In this document: in pieces, positions 1 through 5,644 of the stretch
Numbering within the stretch: position 1 is the first letter of the stretch
How the letters are laid out: each line of letters opens with the position of its first letter
Assembly: GCA_046765875.1 (NCBI GenBank)
Contig: JBKPSJ010000243.1
Location: 1 to 11,013 of the forward strand
Reading direction: 5' to 3'
Origin: DASRHY01 sp046765875
GTDB taxonomy: Bacteria > Actinomycetota > Actinomycetes > Propionibacteriales > Kribbellaceae
DNA length: 11,013 bases
Notes under the pieces: model-generated
Seen by the model: the letters and a program-made list of their open reading frames with translations, nothing else
Told to the model about the DNA's origin: nothing
Databases searched by the model: none
Position numbers and translations under genes: made by a program

Positions 1-366
1 ACAGGCCGGCGGCACCTTGCACAGGCCGACGCGACCGTGCACAGGTCGAGGTGGCGGTGCACAGGTCCGGCCCTGTCCACCGCCACGGGAATGTGTGCAC
101 CGCCACTCGGACGGGTGCAGGGGCTGTGAACTCGGCGTACGCCCGACCATGCACAAGCCGACGGCACCTTGCACAGGCCGACGCGACCGTGCACAAGTCG
201 AGGTCGCAGTGCGCAGGCCGACGCGACCGTGCACAAGTCGAGGTCGCGGTGCACAGGGCCGGACTTGTGTACCGACGGCGGGACTTGTGCACAGGCAGCG
301 GGAATTGTGCACCGCGGCGTCTGTTTGTGCAGGAGTTGCGAACTCGCGTACGACCCGACCATGTGC
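1..366. repeat. Degenerate 20-bp tandem repeat array centred on TGCAC
   Basis: A TGCAC or near-match recurs with a 20-bp step at about 18, 38, 58, 96, 116, then 150, 170, 190, 210, 230, 250, 268, 288, 308 and 328. Typical units are TGCACAGGCCGACGCGACCG and TGCACAAGTCGAGGTCGCGG. Many units contain the palindrome GTGCAC. Two spacer blocks sharing GAACTCG, CGTAC and CCGACCATG (about 116-150 and 328-362) are 212 bp apart, so there is a higher-order repeat. In the right part the core is often seen as its complement (GACTTGTGCAC at 282-292 against GTGCACAAGTC at 189-199 and 229-239). Because 20 is not a multiple of 3, the open frames over this stretch are by-products and I call no gene here. The array starts at the window edge and probably continues upstream. 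Its function is unknown; protein binding or a DNA/RNA structural role are the obvious options. Confidence 0.85.
222..248. repeat. Inverted repeat (hairpin) inside the 20-bp array
   Basis: CGCGACC at 222-228 pairs with GGTCGCG at 242-248 around a 13-nt loop that carries GTGCACAAG. A weaker version (GCGACC/GGTCGC) occurs at 183-207, one 40-bp double unit earlier. Alternating units can therefore fold on each other, which sets the array apart from a simple direct repeat. Confidence 0.55.
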
Positions 367-493
367 GAGCAGGCGCGACCGGGCTCGTTCTGCGGGGGCG
401 GTGAACAGGGCGTTGTAGCGGGGAGCAGGTTATGGCTTGTTCAGCGCTACAACACCGTGTTCAACGTGTTGTCGATGGTGGCGACGGTGCGGG
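367..493. other. Non-coding spacer between repeat array and panB 3' end
   Basis: No credible gene was found here. The only structure I see is the hairpin at 449-472. The stretch includes lower-GC patches (TTATGGCTTGTTC, CAACACCGTGTTCAACG) unlike the surrounding coding DNA. Confidence 0.5.
449..472 (-). terminator. Candidate terminator hairpin downstream of panB
   Basis: ACAACAC (449-455) and GTGTTGT (466-472) form a 7-bp stem with a 10-nt loop, starting about 21 nt past the panB stop in the panB direction. A nested dyad, AACAC-c-GTGTT, sits at 451-461. No T-run follows and the stem is AT-rich, so it could equally be a protein-binding dyad. Confidence 0.3.
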
Positions 494-2407
494 TTAGAAG
501 GTGTGTTCGTCGGCGGGGAAGGTGCCGGTGGCTACGTCGGTGGCGTAGTCGGTGGCGGCTTGGAGGAGGACGCCGCGCAGGTCAGCGTACTTCTTGACGA
601 AGCGCGGCATTGGGCCCGAGCGCAGGCCGGCCATGTCCTGCCAGACCAGTACCTGTGCGTCGCAGTCACGGCCCGCGCCGATGCCGACCGTCGGGATCGG
701 GACCCGCTTGGTGATCTCCGCCGCAACGTCGCCCGGCACCATCTCCAGCACGAGCGCGAACACACCCGCCTCGGCAAGCGCGACCGCGTCGTCGATCAGC
801 GCGACGGCACTTTCGCCACGGCCCTGCACGCGGTACCCGCCGAGACCGTGCTCGCTCTGCGGCGTGAAGCCGAGATGGCCCATCACCGGTACGCCGGCCT
901 GGACGATCTTGCTCACCTGCGGCACCACGGTCCGGCCGCCCTCGAGCTTGACTGCGTGGACGCCGGCCTCCTTCATGAACCGGACAGCCGTATCGAGTGC
1001 CTGTTCCGGCGACGACTGGTACGACCCGAAGGGCAGATCTGCCACGACCAGCGTGTACTGCACCGCCCGTACGACACCGCGGGCGAGGGCCAGCAGTTCG
1101 TCGACGGTGATCCGCAGGGTCGACTCGTACCCGTAGACGTTGTTTGCCGCCGAGTCCCCGACCAGCAGGACCTGGATGCCGGCTTCATCGAAGATCTCCG
1201 CGGCGTACTGGTCGTACGCGGTCAGCATCGACCACTTCTCGCCGCGGTCCTTCATCTCCTTGAGGTGGTGGATCCGGACCCGCTTGCGCTTCCGCGGAGC
1301 CGCCGCAGGATCCGCCAGTGCAGCCGGATCCGCCGCCGAGACAGTGGCCGGCGGCGCAGCTGAAGCGTCCACCGCCTGCGGCCGATCCAGCGCATCGGCT
1401 AGCCCGCTCAGCGCGTCCGAAGGCGCCTCGGTCGGTGAGGTCGGCTGGTGTGCCGAGGAGATCGGCGCGTCGCCGCGTGCGTCGGACGGCCCGTCGGTCG
1501 GTGAGGTCGGCTGGTGTGCCGAGGAGATCGGCGCGTCACTGAGTGCGCCGGACGGCTCCTCGGTGTGTGGGGCCTGCTGATATGCGGAAGAGATCGGCGT
1601 CTCTGGAGCAGCGTCAGGAGTGAGATCGAGCGCCGGGGCAGAGTCGCGAAGACGCACTTCGGGCCCGACGTTGATGACCGGCATCGGATCAACCTGAGGA
1701 GCTACCCGAGGAGCCGCCTGAGGGGCCGCCTCAGGACCTGCCTCAGGACCTGCCCCAGGACCTGCCTGCGGAGCGGCTTGAGGTGGCGTTGCCTGGGGTC
1801 CTGTCACGGGTGCCGCGTCGGTCGGGCGTGCGGCGGCACGTCGGGCTACCGACGGTCCCGGCGGTGCCGGCTGGGGTGCCTGTTCTGGTGCCGATGGCTG
1901 GAGCCTTGCCGATGGGTCCGGCTGGGCAGCCGTCCGGGGTGCGGCCTGAGGTGCCGCCGCCGGATGGCTGGAACGCCGGGCCTGCGGGTGGACCGGCGGC
2001 GCCGGGGTGACCGGCGGCTGCTCGGCATCGGGCTGATACCAGATCGGCGGCGGCTGCTCCCGTGCGGGCTGCTGGGCCGGTCCTGGTGTGTGGGATGCGG
2101 GTTGGTGCCTCGGTCCGGTCCCGTACGGTGCGGGCATTTCGTCGTCGTCCGCGCCGCCGTTGGTACCGGCCGACATGAAGTTGTCAACCATGGGTTCATG
2201 GTCCCACCCCCGCGCAGGGGCGGCGAGTCCCTGCGATTGTGAGGGATCGCTCACAGGCATCGGCCGCGGAGCCGGTGGCGAGGGCGCCGCGGGCAGTGCG
2301 GGCGTCGGCGACTCCGGCTCGGGCGGCGGCGGGTTGAAGGCCCGGCGCCACCGGCTGATCGGCAGCTCGTCAGAGCCGTTCGAGGGCTGGCCCAAAGGCT
2401 GGTCCAC
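494..2407 (-). CDS. panB: 3-methyl-2-oxobutanoate hydroxymethyltransferase with long Pro/Ala-rich N-terminal extension
   Basis: This enzyme transfers a hydroxymethyl group from 5,10-methylene-tetrahydrofolate to alpha-ketoisovalerate, giving ketopantoate, the first step of pantothenate/CoA synthesis in the cytosol. The core (about residues 372-637) has the family motifs: VGDS (metal-ligand Asp418), VVADLPFGSY (Asp457), KLEGG (Glu489), GHLGFTPQS, the catalytic Glu555 in LEMVP, IGAG and VWQDMAG, ending FPADEHTF much like the mycobacterial enzyme (about 281 aa). The preceding 371 residues are rich in Pro, Ala, Gln and Ser, look disordered, and contain 22-residue and 4-residue repeats. The frame opens with GTG at 2407, the most upstream start, without a clear ribosome site. 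Other starts are ATG 2260, ATG 2191, ATG 2176 and GTG 1372. The last would give a normal 292-residue PanB but also lacks a good ribosome site. It lies 79 bp after nadE on the same strand. The function is secure; the start is not. Confidence 0.93.
   Translation of the reverse strand: MDQPLGQPSNGSDELPISRWRRAFNPPPPEPESPTPALPAAPSPPAPRPMPVSDPSQSQGLAAPARGWDHEPMVDNFMSAGTNGGADDDEMPAPYGTGPRHQPASHTPGPAQQPAREQPPPIWYQPDAEQPPVTPAPPVHPQARRSSHPAAAPQAAPRTAAQPDPSARLQPSAPEQAPQPAPPGPSVARRAAARPTDAAPVTGPQATPPQAAPQAGPGAGPEAGPEAAPQAAPRVAPQVDPMPVINVGPEVRLRDSAPALDLTPDAAPETPISSAYQQAPHTEEPSGALSDAPISSAHQPTSPTDGPSDARGDAPISSAHQPTSPTEAPSDALSGLADALDRPQAVDASAAPPATVSAADPAALADPAAAPRKRKRVRIHHLKEMKDRGEKWSMLTAYDQYAAEIFDEAGIQVLLVGDSAANNVYGYESTLRITVDELLALARGVVRAVQYTLVVADLPFGSYQSSPEQALDTAVRFMKEAGVHAVKLEGGRTVVPQVSKIVQAGVPVMGHLGFTPQSEHGLGGYRVQGRGESAVALIDDAVALAEAGVFALVLEMVPGDVAAEITKRVPIPTVGIGAGRDCDAQVLVWQDMAGLRSGPMPRFVKKYADLRGVLLQAATDYATDVATGTFPADEHTF
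1428..1603 (-). repeat. 66-bp tandem repeat in panB (22-residue protein repeat)
   Basis: Three copies in register: 1428-1493, 1494-1559 and a diverged third from 1560 to about 1603. Copies one and two are identical over their first 44 bp. The period of 66 keeps the reading frame and encodes a unit of the type DAPISSAHQPTSPTEAPSDA (about residues 269-327 of the long PanB). The in-phase period supports translation of the extension. Confidence 0.9.
1693..1788 (-). repeat. 12-bp tandem repeat in panB (4-residue protein repeat)
   Basis: Eight units of 12 bp with consensus CCTSAGGASCYG on the plus strand. Two adjacent units (1729-1740 and 1741-1752) are identical (CCTCAGGACCTG). On the coding strand this gives a PQAA/GPEA-type run near residues 207-239. 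The period is again a multiple of 3. Confidence 0.85.
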
Positions 2408-2456
2408 GGCGCGGCGACCGGCCGGGTCGAATCACCCGCCGGCGGATCGAGTTCGA

Positions 2457-2476
2457 GCGGCACTGGCCGGTGCCGC
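2457..2476 (-). terminator. GC-rich hairpin between nadE and panB
   Basis: GCGGCAC (2457-2463) and GTGCCGC (2470-2476) form a perfect 7-bp stem with a 6-nt loop, about 10 nt past the nadE stop. No T-tract follows, as is common for actinobacterial hairpins. It may end or attenuate nadE transcription, in which case panB would need its own promoter. It could also be a processing or stability element in a shared transcript. Confidence 0.4.
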
Positions 2477-2486
2477 CATGAGCCGG

Positions 2487-4259
2487 TCAGTGCTCGGTCG
2501 CCCTCCTCGCGTCCTCGCGCCACAGGTTGGTGATCGGCACCCGCCGGTCGCGGCCGAACGCCTTGTACGTGAGCTTCGGCCCCGGCGGGTACTGCCGGCG
2601 CTTGTACTCGGCATGGTCGACGAGGTTGATCACCTTGCTGACCAGGTCCGGGTCGAACCCGGCCGCGACCAGGTCGGCCGAGCCGCGGTCCTGTTCGACG
2701 TAGTCGTCGAGCATGTCGTCGAGCAGGTCGTACGGCGGCAGCGAGTCGGTGTCGACCTGATCCGGGCGGAGCTCTGCGGAGGGCGGCTTCTCGATCGCGT
2801 GCTCCGGAATGGGCGGTCGCTGGCCGCGGGCCTCGGCGTCCGCATTGCGCCAGCGGGCCAGCCGCCACACCAGCGTCTTGGGGAGGTCCTTCAAGGGCGC
2901 GTAGCCGCCGACCGCGTCGCCGTAGATCGTGGTGTACCCGACCGACACCTCGGACTTGTTGCCGCACGCAAGGACCAGATGGCCGTCGGCGTTCGACAGG
3001 CCCATCCAGATCACCGCGCGGATCCGGGCCTGCAGGTTCTCCTCGGCCAGGCCGGTCAGCCCGAGCGTGTCGAGGAACGGCTGCACCATCGGCTGGATCG
3101 GGATCACCCGGTAGTTCAGCCCGGTACGCGCGGCCAGTTCGGCGGCGTCGTCCTTGGAGTGCTCGGTGGAGTACCGGCTCGGGTTGGAGATGCCGTGTAC
3201 GTGCTCCGCGCCGATCGCGTCGCAGGCGATGGCCGCGGTCAGGCAGGAGTCGATCCCGCCGGACAGCCCGAGCAGCACACTCTTGAAGCCGTTCTTGTGG
3301 ACGTAGTCGCGCAGCCCGGTGACGATCGCTGCGTAGATCTCGGCCTCGTCGGTCAGCCGCGGGGCGTGCCCGGACGGGATCGCCTCGTACTCGGGCAGTG
3401 GGTCCGGGTGGATGACGACGTGCTCGATCGCCATCCCGGCACCCTCGGCCGGCGGCTCCTCGGTAGCCGCGGGAAGCTCGAGGTCGACCACCATCCCGCC
3501 GGCGTCGAACTGCGGTGCGCGGGCGATGATCTCGCCGGCGGGGTCGGCGATCAGCGAGTCGCCGTCGAAGACCAGTTCGTCCTGCCCGCCGACCAGGTTG
3601 ACGTACGCCAGCGAGCAACCGGCCTCGCGGGCGCGGCGGCTGACCAGGTCGCCGCGCAGGTCGTCCTTGTTCGCCTCGTACGGGGAACTGTTGATCACCA
3701 GCAGCAGACCGGCGCCGGCCTCATGTGTGGCCGCGACCGGGCCGCCGTCCTGCCACAGGTCCTCGCAGATCGTGATCGCGACGTCGATGCCGTGGATGCG
3801 GACGACGAGCAGCGTGTCGCCGGGGACGAAGTGCCGATACTCGTCGAAGACTCCATAGTTCGGCAGGTGGTGCTTGGCGTACCGGCCGACCACCGAGCCG
3901 CGGTGCATCACGGCGGCCGCGTTGGTCGGCGAACCCTTCGGGCGGCCGAGCCGGTCCATGCCCATCGCGGCCCCGACCGCACGGTCCAGGTAGCCGCAGA
4001 CCACGACCGTCTCGCCGAATCCCTCGTCGGCCAGCCGGGCCGCCAGCTTGGTGATGCCGGCCCGGGACGCGTCGACGAACGAACGGCGCAGGGCCAGGTC
4101 CTCGACCGGGTAGCCGGTCAGCGCCATTTCGGGGAACGCGACCAGGTGGGCACCCCGCTCGACGCCGTGCCGGGTCCAGGACACGATCTTGTCGGCGTTG
4201 CCGTCGATGTCGCCCACCGTCACGTTCAGCTGAGCGAGTGCAAGACGTAACTGGGCCAC
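2487..4259 (-). CDS. nadE: Glutamine-dependent NAD+ synthetase
   Basis: This enzyme makes NAD+ from nicotinic acid adenine dinucleotide, ATP and glutamine-derived ammonia in the cytosol. It has 590 residues, the two-domain bacterial type. The N-terminal nitrilase-like glutaminase domain (about 1-265) shows the Glu-Lys-Cys triad: Glu44 in AFPEMALTGYP, Lys129 in AKHHLPNYGVFDE, and Cys165 in ITICEDLW. The C-terminal synthetase domain (about 300-590) has the ATP-binding LGLSGGIDS loop (residues 330-338), the NKSE motif (434-437) and the YTTIYGDAVGGYAP segment. The GTG start at 4259 gives the usual VAQLRLALAQLN-like opening. A -10-like TAGGCT ends 6 nt before it, so the mRNA may be leaderless. It is divergent from the small membrane-protein gene (67-bp gap) and lies upstream of panB on the same strand. 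No odd residues were seen. Confidence 0.96.
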   Translation of the reverse strand: MAQLRLALAQLNVTVGDIDGNADKIVSWTRHGVERGAHLVAFPEMALTGYPVEDLALRRSFVDASRAGITKLAARLADEGFGETVVVCGYLDRAVGAAMGMDRLGRPKGSPTNAAAVMHRGSVVGRYAKHHLPNYGVFDEYRHFVPGDTLLVVRIHGIDVAITICEDLWQDGGPVAATHEAGAGLLLVINSSPYEANKDDLRGDLVSRRAREAGCSLAYVNLVGGQDELVFDGDSLIADPAGEIIARAPQFDAGGMVVDLELPAATEEPPAEGAGMAIEHVVIHPDPLPEYEAIPSGHAPRLTDEAEIYAAIVTGLRDYVHKNGFKSVLLGLSGGIDSCLTAAIACDAIGAEHVHGISNPSRYSTEHSKDDAAELAARTGLNYRVIPIQPMVQPFLDTLGLTGLAEENLQARIRAVIWMGLSNADGHLVLACGNKSEVSVGYTTIYGDAVGGYAPLKDLPKTLVWRLARWRNADAEARGQRPPIPEHAIEKPPSAELRPDQVDTDSLPPYDLLDDMLDDYVEQDRGSADLVAAGFDPDLVSKVINLVDHAEYKRRQYPPGPKLTYKAFGRDRRVPITNLWREDARRATEH

Positions 4260-4265
4260 GGCGGC

Positions 4266-4271
4266 AGCCTA
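4266..4271 (-). promoter_or_regulatory. Candidate -10 element of a leaderless nadE promoter
   Basis: On the minus strand TAGGCT (TAnnnT) is followed by exactly 6 nt and then the GTG start of nadE, the spacing expected for leaderless actinobacterial mRNAs. I see no convincing -35 hexamer at 16-18 bp. Confidence 0.35.
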
Positions 4272-4322
4272 CTTCCCGCCAGGTCTGCCTCCCACATCTG
4301 CGAGTCCGAATGCGGTCTGGTG

Positions 4323-4328
4323 TCTAAT
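4323..4328 (+). promoter_or_regulatory. Candidate -10 element for the small membrane gene (TCTAAT)
   Basis: TCTAAT matches TATAAT at five of six bases and overlaps the annotated ATG at 4327. It is followed by 7 nt and a GTG at 4336 in the same frame. If used, transcription would begin at or near that GTG and the protein would be three residues shorter with a leaderless mRNA. Confidence 0.4.
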
Positions 4329-4794
4329 GACCGTCGTGGGTCAGGAGGTCGTACGAGTCGGCAGGCGCGGGCGGATCGCCCGACTGGTCGTCGTGCTGGC
4401 CGGCATCGCGCTGCTGATCAACGGATCGGCCCGCGGTACCGACGACCTGTGGCCCTTCGGGCCGATGTCGCAGTACGCGATGACCGTGCCCGCCGACGCG
4501 TCGATCGACTACATCCGCATCTCCGCTCTGACCGATGCCGGCACCACCGTTGACGTACCGCTCAACATCGAGGGCACAGGCATCGCGCGGGCCGAGATCG
4601 AGGCGCGCACAGGCGAGATCATCGCGGACCCGTCGCTGCTGCAGGCAGTGGCCGACGGCTGGGCGCGCCAGCACCCGAAGAAGCCGAAGTACGTACGGCT
4701 CGAACTCATCCGCGACACCACCACGCTGGTCGACGGCAGGGTCTCCGGGCCACCGACGTCGAAGGTCCTGGCGGTCTGGCAGGTGCGCCGGTGA
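4327..4794 (+). CDS. Small membrane-anchored protein, partner of HTTM-like gene
   Basis: This is a 155-residue protein of unknown function. A basic N-terminus (RRGRIAR) is followed by one hydrophobic helix at about residues 18-32. The rest is a soluble, probably extracytoplasmic domain beginning with a WPFGPMSQYA segment (42-51) and a mixed polar stretch up to VLAVWQVRR. There is no cleavage site I trust, so a signal anchor is more likely than secretion. Its stop overlaps the start of the next gene by 4 bp (GTGA), implying translational coupling and a joint function with the HTTM-like protein. The start is either ATG 4327 (no ribosome site) or GTG 4336 (leaderless). An AGGAGG at 4343-4348 has no start codon in range. 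I do not recognise the family by name. Confidence 0.8.
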   Translation: MTVVGQEVVRVGRRGRIARLVVVLAGIALLINGSARGTDDLWPFGPMSQYAMTVPADASIDYIRISALTDAGTTVDVPLNIEGTGIARAEIEARTGEIIADPSLLQAVADGWARQHPKKPKYVRLELIRDTTTLVDGRVSGPPTSKVLAVWQVRR

Positions 4795-5630
4795 ACTGGT
4801 TCTTCCCGCCGGTGGCGATCGCCCGGATCGCGTGGCTGCGCACGATCCTGTACCTGTTCGTGATCCTCGACATGCACGCGTTCGTTCGCGACACCCGGCA
4901 GAAGGGCCAGGAGCCCGGGCTGTACCAGCCGTTGTTCATTGCCCGCCTGCTCGACCTTCCGCGCCCCAGCGTTCCGCTCACCAACACCCTGTACGTCGTC
5001 CTGATCGTGGCGTGTCTGGTCGGGGCGACGAACCGGCTGCCGCGGGTGGCCGGCTGGATCGTCGCGCCGGCGTTCACCTGGTGGGTGCTGATCGGGATGA
5101 GCGACGGCAAGGTCGACCACGACCACCTGGCACTGGTGGTCGCGCTGTGGGTGCTGCCGACAGTGGGCGCCGCCCGGTTCGGCGATCGCCGGCCGAGCGA
5201 GGCCGCGGGCTGGGCGGTCAAGTGCATCCAGATCGCGGTGGTGGCGACGTACGCGCTGTCGGCGACGGCGAAGATCCGCAGCGGTGGCTGGGCCGTCACC
5301 TGGCCCGGCAGTGCGGTGCTGACCTGGGCGATCGTGCGGCGTCCGCACGCCGTCGGGGAGTGGCTTCTGAACTATCCGTGGCTGCTGCACGTGATGCAGT
5401 GGGTCGGCTTCATCGGCGAGATGCTGTCGCCGATCGTGCTCTGGCTCAAAGGTCGCTGGCTGTTGTTCGCGGCCTTGTTCTTCCTGGGCTTCCATTTGGC
5501 GAACACGGTGATCCTGGGGATTCACTTCCTCCCGACCGTGGTGTGCTGGCTCGCCTTCGCCCCACTCGAACGGATCGGCCGTCGCAAGGACGTACCCGAT
5601 ACGCAAGCAGCGGCGAAGGCGCCCGCCTAG
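4791..5630 (+). CDS. HTTM-like (vitamin K-dependent gamma-carboxylase-like) multipass membrane protein
   Basis: A 279-residue integral membrane protein with about eight hydrophobic segments, near 10-28, 63-80, 87-103, 112-127, 140-160, 200-219, 222-242 and 244-259. The pattern resembles bacterial HTTM-domain proteins: an early REx-type helix pair, a conserved segment ending ATAKIRSGG (158-166) followed by W-rich sequence, and a late helix with GFHLANTVILGIHFLP (233-248). Whether it carboxylates glutamate or does some other membrane redox chemistry is not known for these bacterial members. The GTG start at 4791 overlaps the stop of the upstream gene, with AGG about 7 nt before it. It ends 14 bp from the convergent patatin gene, with no clear terminator between. 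A DoxX/MauE-type protein is the alternative assignment. Confidence 0.7.
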   Translation: MNWFFPPVAIARIAWLRTILYLFVILDMHAFVRDTRQKGQEPGLYQPLFIARLLDLPRPSVPLTNTLYVVLIVACLVGATNRLPRVAGWIVAPAFTWWVLIGMSDGKVDHDHLALVVALWVLPTVGAARFGDRRPSEAAGWAVKCIQIAVVATYALSATAKIRSGGWAVTWPGSAVLTWAIVRRPHAVGEWLLNYPWLLHVMQWVGFIGEMLSPIVLWLKGRWLLFAALFFLGFHLANTVILGIHFLPTVVCWLAFAPLERIGRRKDVPDTQAAAKAPA

Positions 5631-5644
5631 GCCGAAAAGCCGAG

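Noticed and set aside
1..366. CRISPR array
   Set aside because: Units are 20 bp, contiguous and degenerate, with no unique spacers of constant length and no cas genes nearby.
17..597. Several overlapping open frames of 117-142 codons across the repeat array
   Set aside because: All three frames give similar Arg/Cys/Thr-rich text because the 20-bp period is not a multiple of 3. There is no ribosome site and no recognisable protein.
437..1363. 308-codon plus-strand frame opposite panB
   Set aside because: It is antisense to the catalytic core of panB, with no family resemblance and no ribosome site.
2159..2187. Internal promoter for a short panB (TTGACA at 2187-2182 on the minus strand)
   Set aside because: The -35 hexamer is perfect, but the best -10 at 16 bp is TACCAA, matching only three bases. 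It falls inside the long open frame.
2088..4250. 720-codon plus-strand frame
   Set aside because: It lies opposite nadE, whose motifs are unambiguous. High-GC DNA commonly opens the antisense frame.
5631..5644. Bidirectional terminator between the HTTM-like and patatin genes
   Set aside because: Only a 3-bp GGC/GCC stem can be drawn in the 14-bp gap.
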